Origin: Vibrio marisflavi CECT 7928
Lineage (GTDB): Bacteria; Pseudomonadota; Gammaproteobacteria; Enterobacterales; Vibrionaceae
Reading direction: 5' to 3'
Assembly: GCF_921294215.1 (NCBI RefSeq)
Contig: NZ_CAKLDM010000002.1
Coordinates: forward strand, 2,842,289 to 2,906,288
Length of the DNA: 64,000 bases
Both the position numbers and the translations under genes were made by a program. Each line of letters starts with the position of its first letter. The first letter of the stretch is position 1. The notes under the pieces are model-generated. The model was not told the origin of the DNA. It saw only the letters and a list, made by a program, of their open reading frames with translations, and did no database searches. Below are positions 50,481 through 61,805 of this stretch, one piece after another.

Positions 50481-50791
50481 CTTTTCTCCATATCCATGAA
50501 GAAAAACTGCATCATCAGAATGTTTTCTTATGAGAATATTTGAATGATGTTTTATGCATCTTGCTCTTTAACAATTTGGAAAGCTGACGAATAACATGTG
50601 ATTCATGTTATTCATTAAAAGTTCTCAAATCCTAAATCTGTATTGATTTAGGTACCAACACACATTCAAGTGTTCTTGGGAATAACTTACGAGTTATTCA
50701 TATTTGAGTCCGGCAATTATCAGTCTCAATCATGTTTAAATAAATTGAGACACCTTTAGTGTTGACCGTACAAAACTCTTTTGGGTTGTAT

Positions 50792-53681
<2,890 letters not shown>

Positions 53682-53795
53682 ACAACACCAAAAGGGTTTT
53701 TGTGGGACTCAAACTAGAACATTGAATGTGTAGATAGAACGAAAACAGCTTTCCGAATTAAATCGTAGAGTCGTATGACTTTATGATAAAGAATT

Positions 53796-53915
53796 TGCTT
53801 GGCGACCATAGCGTTGTGGACCCACCTGATTCCATGCCGAACTCAGAAGTGAAACGCAACTGCGCCGATGGTAGTGTGGGGCTTCCCCATGTGAGAGTAG
53901 GTCATCGCCGGGCTT
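53796..53915 (+). rRNA. rrf: 5S ribosomal RNA
   Basis: A 120-nt 5S gene starting TGCTTGGCGACCATAGCG, with the conserved CCGAACTCAGAAGTGAAACG core. Its ends (TGCTTGGCG and CGCCGGGCT) pair. Confidence 0.96.
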
Positions 53916-53988
53916 TAATTACTGTCTTGTGAGACAAGACAATCTGATTAAAGCAATAATATGTAAGACTTTAATTAGAATATTTAGA

Positions 53989-54013
53989 AATTCCTGCCTA
54001 GGCGGGAATTTTT
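53989..54013 (+). terminator. hairpin with T-run between 5S and tRNA-Asp
   Basis: The stem AATTCCTGCC/GGCGGGAATT, with one G-T/C mismatch tolerance and a TA centre, is followed by TTTT. It could partly terminate the rrn transcript or act as a processing hairpin, because tRNA-Asp lies just beyond it. Confidence 0.6.
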
Positions 54014-54069
54014 GCTAACTAGAAAAGCAAACGTTTGCAGTTTTTCTAGTTTTAGGAAAATTTAGGTGC

Positions 54070-54146
54070 GGAGTGGTAGTTCAGTTGGTTAGAATACCGG
54101 CCTGTCACGCCGGGGGTCGCGGGTTCGAGTCCCGTCCACTCCGCCA
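54070..54146 (+). tRNA. tRNA-Asp (GTC)
   Basis: 77-nt tRNA starting GGAGTGGTAGTTCAG with encoded CCA; loop CTGTCAC gives anticodon GTC. Distal tRNA of the rrn operon. Confidence 0.97.
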
Positions 54147-54156
54147 TTAATTAAGG

Positions 54157-54186
54157 AGCCCTAGTCGAAAGACTAGGGCTTTGTTT
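54157..54186 (+). terminator. terminator of the rrn operon
   Basis: The perfect 10-bp stem AGCCCTAGTC/GACTAGGGCT with a GAAA tetraloop is followed by TTGTTTT. Confidence 0.92.
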
Positions 54187-54530
54187 TGACTAATGGAAAT
54201 AGATAATCAACGATTATCATATAAGTCATTGTAATAACTAATTTTTATCAGATGCGTGCTAATAGCTGCGGCTTATCTGATAAATATCTAATAAAAAGTT
54301 TAAGTCATACTTCGAATTTAGGAAGGACTCTGGATTCAGTACAGAGTCGGTGTTTCCTAAGCATAATAATGTCAGCGAGTTGTTGAGATAACATTGCGCT
54401 GGATTACACCTCACTCACTCTCTGCCTTCAACTGATCTATGCAATGATAGTTTTCAATGCATTTGCATTGTGAATATCAGAGTACAGTTGCGCGCAGTTT
54501 TTAACCATAAATAACTTTATTTGAGATTGG
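54187..54530. other. intergenic region upstream of nupC
   Basis: A 344-bp AT-rich spacer. Apart from the TGCA-type palindrome at 54455-54470 I see no gene, terminator or clear sigma-70 promoter in it. Confidence 0.5.
54455..54470. promoter_or_regulatory. candidate CytR-type operator before nupC
   Basis: CAATGCA-TT-TGCATTG is an inverted repeat with 7-bp arms, and a further TGCAATG lies 15 bp upstream (54440). CytR recognises TTGCA/TGCAA half-sites in variable arrangement, and nucleoside transporter genes are its classic targets. A full CRP site is not evident nearby. Confidence 0.4.
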
Positions 54531-55745
54531 ATGTTTGGTGTCTCTATGTTTTTTGACCTTAAAAAAGTAATATTTTTTGTTGTAGGTGTAGTAGTGGTAC
54601 TCGCACTTGCGTTCCTTTTTAGTGCTGATAAATCTGGTATTAAAAAGCGCCCGATACTACAAATGCTAGTGATTGAACTAGTGCTAGCGTGGGCTTTGAT
54701 GAAAACAACGGTTGGTTTGACTATTGTCGGTGGAATCAATGCGTTTTTCGTTAGGCTAATGGACTATGCAGGTCAGGGCACGAGCTTTGTGTTCGGCGAT
54801 CTTGCACAAAAAGGGCATTTTGTCTTTTACATGAACGTACTGATGCCGATTATTTTTATTTCGGTACTGATCGGTATTCTGCGCCACTTTAAAATCTTAC
54901 CAGTGGTTATCAAGTATGTTGGTCTAGGCCTAAGCAAAGTAAATGGTCTAGGGAAGCTAGAGTCATTTAATGCAGTAAGCTCTTTATTGGTTGGCCAATC
55001 TGAGAACTTCATTGCAATCAAGCAGCTGATTCCGCATATGACAAACCAGCGTATGTTCACTCTTTCTGCAACTGCGATTTCTACGGTTTCTATGTCAATC
55101 GTTGGTTCTTACATGCAGATGATTGAACCTCGTTATGTTGTGACTGCTATCTTGCTAAACATGTTCAGCACTTTCATCATTCTTTCTGTTATCAACCCTT
55201 ATCAGTTGGAAGAAGGTCAAGATTTGATCGTGACTAGCGAAGATGAGAAAAAGCAAAGCTTCTTTGAAATGCTCGGTGAGTACATCATGGATGGTTTCAA
55301 AGTGGCGGTAGTCGTTTCTGCTATGTTGATTGGTTTCGTGGCATTGATTGCAGCGATCAACAGCGTGTTCGATATGGCCTTTGGCATTACCTTCCAACAA
55401 CTACTAGGCTATGCATTCTCGCCTGTTGCTTACATGCTAAACATTCCTTGGCATCAAGCTGCACAAGCTGGCGCAATTATGGCAACTAAAGTGGTTACCA
55501 ATGAGTTTGTTGCGATGATTGACCTTACACACGCGAAAGGACTTGATCATCACACTGTCGGCGTTATCTCAATTTTCCTAGTGTCTTTTGCTAACTTTAG
55601 CTCTATCGGCATGATTTCTGGCGCGGTGAAAGGATTGTGCTCCGAGAAAGGCGATATCGTAGCGAAGTACGGCTTCAAGCTGGTTTATAGCGGCTTCCTA
55701 GTAAGTTTGCTTTCAGCTGTTGTTGCGGGCCTAATGATTTCTTAA
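54531..55745 (+). CDS. nupC: NupC-type concentrative nucleoside transporter
   Basis: A 404-residue inner-membrane symporter of the CNT family, which imports nucleosides with H+ or Na+. Family motifs include VIELVLAWALMKTTVG, the GQSEN region SLLVGQSENFIAIKQL, and the C-terminal FANFSSIGMISGAVKG. Eight or more hydrophobic helices are visible. The start may be 54531 (used) or the in-frame ATG at 54546. A TGCA palindrome upstream suggests CytR control. It is followed by a strong terminator. Confidence 0.93.
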   Translation: MFGVSMFFDLKKVIFFVVGVVVVLALAFLFSADKSGIKKRPILQMLVIELVLAWALMKTTVGLTIVGGINAFFVRLMDYAGQGTSFVFGDLAQKGHFVFYMNVLMPIIFISVLIGILRHFKILPVVIKYVGLGLSKVNGLGKLESFNAVSSLLVGQSENFIAIKQLIPHMTNQRMFTLSATAISTVSMSIVGSYMQMIEPRYVVTAILLNMFSTFIILSVINPYQLEEGQDLIVTSEDEKKQSFFEMLGEYIMDGFKVAVVVSAMLIGFVALIAAINSVFDMAFGITFQQLLGYAFSPVAYMLNIPWHQAAQAGAIMATKVVTNEFVAMIDLTHAKGLDHHTVGVISIFLVSFANFSSIGMISGAVKGLCSEKGDIVAKYGFKLVYSGFLVSLLSAVVAGLMIS

Positions 55746-55770
55746 TCGTTCATTAAGCCAAAGTTTCAAA

Positions 55771-55808
55771 ACCCCACCTTATCTTTGAATGTTAAGGTGG
55801 GGTTTTTT
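55771..55808 (+). terminator. terminator of nupC
   Basis: The long stem ACCCCACCTTA/TAAGGTGGGGT is followed by six T. Confidence 0.92.
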
Positions 55809-56116
55809 ATTTGTCTTATCATTACTACTTTCTAGGTAATAAAACTCCTCAAACAGGGGTATTTATGAACTAGAGCAAGTCTTCTCTTCATTTGTAGTTA
55901 TATTATTACGCGGTTTATGTGTGTAGCGCTGGCGACTAAGCTGTTCTTAATAAATAAGTAATAGACCCAGCCGACAAATTTACGCACAATGACGCGATAC
56001 CCAAATCAGTCAATAGAAGGTATGGCCTTAGGTTGGAGCGGGTATGCTCGGCTACTAACAAGTTTAATTAAAGCAATGCCGATACAATTTGATGACATAG
56101 ACTAGGAGTACTATAA
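55809..56116. other. intergenic region, nothing identified
   Basis: About 308 bp between the nupC terminator and the antiporter gene. It ends in AGGAG (56103-56107), the ribosome site of the antiporter. I see no convincing promoter or structured RNA in it. Confidence 0.5.
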
Positions 56117-57394
56117 ATGTCTGTTTACGACACGATAAGTGTTATTGCCGCAGTTGCGGTGTTTATCTCTCTATTTAATCAGAGGTTTGGTAAGTTTCAA
56201 ACGACTATCGCAATAACAGGGTGGTCGGTTGCTATTTCGATCCTAGTGCTAGTATTAAGTAAGTTTGGAATTATTCCACTGCACGAGCAACAAGAAGTTA
56301 TTCACATGCTTCAGCACATTCAGTTCGATGACTTCTTGCTTAAAGGTGTTCTAGGTTTCTTGCTGTTTGGTGGAGCACTCAATATTGAGCTCACCCATCT
56401 CAAAGACCAGAAGTTTGAGATCCCCTTCCTAGCTCTTGTCGCAACGCTATTTTCTACTTTCTTCATTGGTGCGTTGTTGTTCTTTATTTTCCAGAAAATC
56501 GGCATCCATATCGACTTCATTTATTGCTTGTTGTTTGGTGCTCTGATCTCTCCGACCGACCCAATCGCGGTACTCGCAATCGTTAAAAAAATGCGCGCAC
56601 CACAGCGAGTATCGACACAAATTGAAGGTGAATCGCTGTTCAATGATGGTGTTGGTCTCGTTGTGTTTGTCACTTTGTTTGAGGTGGCATTTGGCAAATC
56701 GACGCCAACAGTATGGAGTACCGTAGAGCTATTCCTACATGAAGCAGTGGGTGGAATCCTATTTGGCCTAGTGCTGGGTGTGTTGTTCCATCATATTATT
56801 AAACGCACACCGGATAGCATGATGCGTCTTATCTTAACCATGCTTATCCCAACGGCAGGCTACGTCCTGGGAGAGCATCTAGAAGTCTCTGCTCCATTGG
56901 CTATGGTTGTTTCTGGTATCATCATTGGCAACATCACTCGCGGCGGAATGGATGAGCAAGAGTCTCACCAGATGAGTCACTTATGGGAATTGGCTGATGA
57001 GATTCTCAACGCCATCTTGTTCTTGCTGATTGGCTTAATCATGCTGACTTTCAGCTTCCACTATATCGACATTATCGCTGTATTAATTGCTGTACCTCTT
57101 GTGCTATGCAGTCGCTATACCAGTGTTAAGCTTTCTTATGTGTTGTTTAAGTTTTATCGCAGGTATAACCCAGAGTCCGTTAAGATCCTCACTTGGGGAG
57201 GCTTACGAGGCGGTCTAGCATTAGCGATGGCAATGGCGATCCCGACAGGAGCGCAGGTGGTTAACGGTGTAGATATTAAAGAGATCATAGTGCTAATGAC
57301 TTATGCAGTTGTGGTTTTCTCTATTATCGTACAAGGTTCGACGATCACACCGATGATCCAAAAAGCCAAAGATTGGGAGAAGAAAGGCTATTAA
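56117..57394 (+). CDS. Na+/H+ antiporter, CPA1 (NhaP) family
   Basis: A 425-residue, ~12-helix cation:proton antiporter. The ion-binding signature is in LLFGALISPTDPIAVLAIV and the following GESLFNDGVGLVVFV, which carries the paired acidic residues of the NhaP/NHE family. The C-terminal LTWGGLRGGLALAMAMAIP is also diagnostic. AGGAG lies 9 bp before the ATG. It likely extrudes Na+ (or K+) for pH and salt balance in a marine bacterium. Confidence 0.93.
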   Translation: MSVYDTISVIAAVAVFISLFNQRFGKFQTTIAITGWSVAISILVLVLSKFGIIPLHEQQEVIHMLQHIQFDDFLLKGVLGFLLFGGALNIELTHLKDQKFEIPFLALVATLFSTFFIGALLFFIFQKIGIHIDFIYCLLFGALISPTDPIAVLAIVKKMRAPQRVSTQIEGESLFNDGVGLVVFVTLFEVAFGKSTPTVWSTVELFLHEAVGGILFGLVLGVLFHHIIKRTPDSMMRLILTMLIPTAGYVLGEHLEVSAPLAMVVSGIIIGNITRGGMDEQESHQMSHLWELADEILNAILFLLIGLIMLTFSFHYIDIIAVLIAVPLVLCSRYTSVKLSYVLFKFYRRYNPESVKILTWGGLRGGLALAMAMAIPTGAQVVNGVDIKEIIVLMTYAVVVFSIIVQGSTITPMIQKAKDWEKKGY

Positions 57395-57414
57395 TTTGCC
57401 TTTGGTTTGATACT

Positions 57415-57451
57415 AAAAAGCCCGCAGCATTCTGATACTGCGGGCTTTTTG
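57415..57451. terminator. bidirectional terminator between the antiporter and hemY
   Basis: The stem AAAAAGCCCGCAG/CTGCGGGCTTTTT has A- and T-runs on both sides, serving both convergent genes. Confidence 0.93.
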
Positions 57452-57469
57452 TTTGCCTATCTTTTAAAC

Positions 57470-58645
57470 CTAGCTTGTTAAAGAAATGACTTTTTTCGAC
57501 ACTTCATTGGCCGCTTGAGTGAGGTTTTGTTTTTCTAAGGCTTTAGCAAGCAATATGTAATCTTCTCGATCTGTTCTGCTCGATAGGGCTTTTTCTAGAT
57601 GTTGCTGTGCTTCAGGCCATTGCTGATTTTGCATCTCTATACGAGCAAGTGCACTGTGCGCTTCGGCGAGGTTGGCATCTTTTTTAATTAATGCTTCGAG
57701 CTGTTGGACGATTGGGTGCATGTCTGCCAATTTGATTGTCGGAAGTACTAATAGCAATTCATTGATAGTTTGCTTTTTCAGCGCTTCTTTAGCGATGGTA
57801 AATGCTTCTGAGTAGGCATCTTTCTCAACCAGTTGCTTAGTCATGTGGACAATGAGCTCAGGCTCAGTTTTGAGTTTTCTGCTTAGTTTATCCCAATATT
57901 GAATTAACTGTTCGGTGCTGTTTGTTATCGCAGTATCGGTTAGCAACCCCTTGTGAGCGAGCAGTTCGATTTCTTTTTGTTCCTTAGCGTCTATGATTTT
58001 TGCTTTACTCAACTGTGGAACAATATCGAGTAGATCCTGCCACTGTTTGAGTTGAACATGTACTTTCTTCAATAGGTTGAGCAGCAATGGGTTAGTTGGG
58101 TGATCCGAATGCAGCTTAGATAGTGTTTCGAATGCCAGTTTAAACTCACCTTCTTTTACTTGTTGCTTAGCCAATGTGAGTGCTACCGCCAAAGAAGAGT
58201 TGTCTTGTTTGCGCGCTAATTCGATATATCTATCTCGCTTGGCTTTATCCCCCATCTCTATTGCCGCTTCAGAGGCCATCAAGTAGCAAAGCAAAGGCAT
58301 ATCATGGTGAGATGCACGGCGAGTGACTTTCTTTTCAGCTAGTTTCCATTGTCCTTCAAGAAGTTTGATGATGCCTTCGTTTGTGTCTTGTCTAGAGCGC
58401 TTAACTTTTCTGATAGTGAACCACTGCCAAGTCGCAGAACTTGAGCGCAATAGCTTTTTCAACAAAGTTTCGGCAACAAATAGGATGCCTAACGCAATAA
58501 CCACGAATACGACTAATGTCGTGACACTCATCTCTATTGTTTTGTCAGCAATAGAGATCAGGACATAGCCTTGCTGACCTGCGTAATGTGTGCCAACAAA
58601 AATACCAGCTCCAAGTACGATGAAGAGAAAAATAAGTCTGAACAT
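57470..58645 (-). CDS. hemY: HemY, heme biosynthesis-associated TPR protein
   Basis: A 391-residue inner-membrane protein. Two N-terminal hydrophobic helices (MFRLIFLFIVLGAGIFVGTH and TTLVVFVVIALGILFVAETL) are followed by a TPR-rich periplasmic/soluble part (AEAHSALARIEMQNQQWPEA, with TPR spacing). It belongs to the gammaproteobacterial HemY_N family, not the protoporphyrinogen oxidase of the same name. It overlaps hemX (TAATG), at the end of the hemCDXY operon. Confidence 0.93.
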   Translation of the reverse strand: MFRLIFLFIVLGAGIFVGTHYAGQQGYVLISIADKTIEMSVTTLVVFVVIALGILFVAETLLKKLLRSSSATWQWFTIRKVKRSRQDTNEGIIKLLEGQWKLAEKKVTRRASHHDMPLLCYLMASEAAIEMGDKAKRDRYIELARKQDNSSLAVALTLAKQQVKEGEFKLAFETLSKLHSDHPTNPLLLNLLKKVHVQLKQWQDLLDIVPQLSKAKIIDAKEQKEIELLAHKGLLTDTAITNSTEQLIQYWDKLSRKLKTEPELIVHMTKQLVEKDAYSEAFTIAKEALKKQTINELLLVLPTIKLADMHPIVQQLEALIKKDANLAEAHSALARIEMQNQQWPEAQQHLEKALSSRTDREDYILLAKALEKQNLTQAANEVSKKVISLTS

Positions 58646-59775
58646 TATTTTTCCTCCGCGGTAAAGCTAGTCACTTTGCGGGAGAGCTTGTCAGAGATAA
58701 TCTTCGATAGGATATCTTGCGATTGAAGTTTCACAGGATAGGTGACTTGCACTTTTTGCTGGCTTAACGTTTTTAAAGTGTTCTCAAACTGTTGTACAGA
58801 AGTACTGTCTTGGTCAAAGTATGAGTGAGACCAATCGGAAGCGGTTTCTAATGCTGTAGAGTAGATACCATCTTTTTCATCGTAGACTGCACGTATAGCA
58901 AGGTCTAACTTAGCGATTATGTTTTCTCTCAAGTAGAAATCTTGCTTTGGAGAAAGTAGCGGTGTGACATTGCCGTCACGCGTTCTAAAGGTAATAAAGT
59001 TTTCAGAAAACTCTTTTAATGAGGTAAGTAAGTTAGTTTTCCAGTCGCTCACATCGGAGGATACTACTGGCTTCTTCACCTCACTTTCCTTTGGAAGAAT
59101 CGCGTTTGCTAGAGGAAGCTTGTCGACTTGCTTTTGCAATGACATTAGGCGAAGAACTAAGCCATCTCTATCAATGATCGGCAAGGCTTTCAATGCGGTT
59201 ATATCGTTAGCCATTGCTTGTCGAAGTGGGAAGAGGTTAGGGTCGTTTAGTGAAGCAATGCGTTGATCTGCATTTTCTAATAGTTCAGTTGCACTGAAAA
59301 TATCGTGCTCTAAGTAAAGCTTGCGAGCCGAGAGCTTGACCAAGTAGTCGGCTTCCGCCAATAGCCAATCATTCGGACTGCGTCCTTTCATGTCAGCGAC
59401 AGCCATTTGTAGACTCTTGATGCTTTTTTGATTCTGATCCAGCTCGACTTTTGTTTGCTGGCCAACTTGCGCAATATCTTTGCTAGATTGGCTTTGGACG
59501 GATTCTAGTCGAGAATCAAGAGTTTTTTGGTTTTGCTGTATTTGTTGCTTCAGTTGGCTGATTTCATTTTTGTACAGGGTGCTTTGATGATAGATTTCAT
59601 AGCTCAATCCAGTGCCAATTAGGATAGATAAGATGAGCGCTACGGCACCTGTTTTGGAGCTTTTTTTCGGAACGCTTGCGCTGGCTTTGGTCTTATTATC
59701 GGTGGTTTGTTTGTTGTCTTGGCTGGTATCGTGTTTCTTGTCAGATTCTGTTTTCTGATTGTTGTTATTCGCCAT
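58645..59775 (-). CDS. hemX: HemX family protein
   Basis: A 376-residue protein with a charged cytoplasmic N-terminus (MANNNNQKTESDKKHDTSQD) and one transmembrane helix (TGAVALILSILIGTGLSYEI). A coiled-coil segment follows, then a globular periplasmic domain (NDWLLAEADYLVKLSARKLY). It is sometimes called a uroporphyrinogen III methyltransferase, but it lacks SAM-binding motifs. It overlaps hemD by 11 bp upstream and hemY downstream. Confidence 0.93.
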   Translation of the reverse strand: MANNNNQKTESDKKHDTSQDNKQTTDNKTKASASVPKKSSKTGAVALILSILIGTGLSYEIYHQSTLYKNEISQLKQQIQQNQKTLDSRLESVQSQSSKDIAQVGQQTKVELDQNQKSIKSLQMAVADMKGRSPNDWLLAEADYLVKLSARKLYLEHDIFSATELLENADQRIASLNDPNLFPLRQAMANDITALKALPIIDRDGLVLRLMSLQKQVDKLPLANAILPKESEVKKPVVSSDVSDWKTNLLTSLKEFSENFITFRTRDGNVTPLLSPKQDFYLRENIIAKLDLAIRAVYDEKDGIYSTALETASDWSHSYFDQDSTSVQQFENTLKTLSQQKVQVTYPVKLQSQDILSKIISDKLSRKVTSFTAEEK

Positions 59776-60514
59776 TTTTTAGATCCTGTTTTCTTGAACG
59801 CAGTGTGTTCACTATATCTAGATTGGATGCACCGCCAGTGTTAATTGTTTGACTAAAGCCCAGCTGTGTCGCTTTATCTACAAGGCGTTGACTTGGAACC
59901 AATAGTTTTAATCCTAACACCCATTGCATATGAGTGTTGTCTAATTGAGACAAAAAGTATTCCAGTTGCTTGCCGCTGGTCACAATAAGACAATCAATGT
60001 GATTAGCCTGCCACATTGGAACGTACAATTGGAGTCGAAGGGCAGCATTTGACGTTGGTATACTTCAACGTATTCAACCTTCGCTCCGCGAGCTAGCAAG
60101 CCATTAAATAATGTTTCCCTACCGCCATTCCACGCAAAATAACAATGCGTTTGCCAGTGACATTTTGTAATTCTTCCATGTTCAATAAGTGTTCACTGTC
60201 ACTAATGTTGGGTAGTGAGTTGTCTGCTGTGTTACTTGCTCCATCGCTTGCGCAGTTTTTCTTCCACAAGCAAGATAGGTGCATTGTGGCCATGGTAAGT
60301 TTTGTAGGGTCAATTGATGGTGGGAGAAGGTTGCAACGTGCTGACTAACCGAGATGATTATGTCAGCTTTACATAACTGCTTGCTAAGAGAGCGAGTCCA
60401 GTGCCTGCTTTGATAGTCATCATAGGATGACAATACGCAGGCACATCAATACTAGCCAGATGCCGACAGAGTGCTTGTCCCTTGCTCTTGTGGACGAGTG
60501 ACTAGGACTGCCAT
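59765..60514 (-). pseudogene. hemD: uroporphyrinogen-III synthase, reading frame broken by indels
   Basis: The protein can be read only by changing frame at least four times. It begins MAVLVTRPQEQG and continues in a second frame through ALCRHLASIDVPAYC and ISVSQHVATFSHHQL. A third frame gives [20 protein letters not shown] and, after one missing A, the conserved [20 protein letters not shown]. The C-terminus [16 protein letters not shown]...RKQDLKNGE is in yet another frame. Indels lie near 60480 (CCC run), 60211 (GGG run), 60128 and 60032. HemD closes the tetrapyrrole ring. The motifs are so well kept that sequence error is more likely than real decay. Confidence 0.85.
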
Positions 60515-60517
60515 GTT

Positions 60518-61458
60518 CTAATCGTTCTCGCAATAGAGTTTGCTAAGTATTTCTTTTGCGCCATCATCTAACAGCTGCTGCGCTAGCGTTTGCCCAAGTT
60601 GTTCAGCTTGTTTTCTTGGCCGCGGAATCTCTCCACGGACGATAAGCGAACCATCTGGTTCACCCACTAAAGCTCTTAACCATAGTGGAATCGCCTTCAA
60701 GCAAGGCATAGCTACCAATTGGAACTTGGCAGCCTCCCTCGAGAAATAGGTTTACTGCTCGTTCGCAAGTGACTCTATCAGATGTATCTTGGTGGCCAAG
60801 AGGTGCAAGTAATTGGCGTGTTCTATCATCATCGAGGCGGCACTCAATTCCTACGGCGCCTTGGCCTGCAGCAGGTAGTGATTGAGTTGGTTCAATGTAG
60901 CTTTGGATGCGAGATTCTAATTCCAATCGCTTTAAACCAGCAGCGGCTAAGATAATGGCATCGTAATTTCCTGCATCAAGCTTGCTTAAACGAGTGCCTA
61001 CGTTACCTCTCAGCTCTTTGATGATGAGGTCTGGCCTTGCTGCTTTTAGCTGACATTGTCTACGTAAACTACATGTACCAACAGTTGCGCCACTTGGTAG
61101 TTTCAGTCAATATTGTTGTAGGTATTGGACACAAAGGCGTCACGCGGGTCTTCACGTTCACATATTGTGACTAAGCAAGACCCGGAGGGAACTCTCCAGG
61201 AACATCTTTCATCGAGTGCACAGCAAGATCGGCTCTTCCTTCAAGCATGGCAACTTCAAGTTCTTTAACGAACAGACCTTTTTCCGCCAACTTTAGCAAG
61301 TGGGGTGTCTAAGATGATATCGCCTTTCGTTACCATAGTGACAAGCTCGACTTCAAGCCCTGGGTGAGCATCAATCAGACACTGTTTGACGTAGTTGGCT
61401 TGCCATAGAGCAGAGGACTTTTTCGTGTTGCGATACGAATTGGCTGAGATGTATTCAT
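60518..61458 (-). pseudogene. hemC: hydroxymethylbilane synthase, reading frame broken by indels
   Basis: The frame changes at least five times, while the family sequence stays recognisable throughout. The order is [53 protein letters not shown], then [11 protein letters not shown] and [38 protein letters not shown], the cofactor-cysteine loop ...[12 protein letters not shown] and [17 protein letters not shown] follow. Indels fall near 61412, 61281 (a T5 run), 61177, 61105 and 60685. HemC polymerises porphobilinogen and is essential for heme, so real loss of all function is unlikely. It lies 3 bp upstream of hemD and is divergent from cyaA. Confidence 0.88.
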
Positions 61459-61805
61459 GGCTGCTAAATGTTGGATAAAGAATTTGGTTCAATCGTATCA
61501 TTCAACAAGTGAAAAGTATCAGTATTTGCTTAGATGGTGAGCAAATGGTGATAAAAAGCGAGCAGACGAAAATAAATAATGTGACTTATCTCTCGTTTGC
61601 AATATTGGGCTATTATTAGAAAAAGGAGATACGTACCACACTATGTTCCAGCGAATACTGACAGGTGACTTCAAGGATGTGAGTTGTGATGTATCGTTCA
61701 ATCTTTACCAAACAAAACAAAAAGTGTTAATTGATCACGTTTTGGCGTGTATTTTGAACAAAATATAGTCAGGCAACTATTGATACTCAAACCAAGGATA
61801 GAACC
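61459..61805. other. hemC-cyaA divergent intergenic region
   Basis: A 347-bp divergent control region, in the same order as E. coli. It holds a cyaA promoter and CRP-site candidate (separate entries). A hemC promoter is not clearly recognisable. Confidence 0.6.
61722..61769 (+). promoter_or_regulatory. cyaA promoter with CRP-site candidate
   Basis: TTGGCG (61742-61747) and TATAGT (61764-61769) are 16 bp apart. Just upstream AGTGTTAATTGATCACGTTT resembles the CRP site that represses the E. coli cyaA promoter, as I remember it (TGTTAAATTGATCACG), but is one A short, giving 5 rather than 6 bp between half-sites. Given the indels nearby, that base may simply be missing from the record. Confidence 0.55.
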
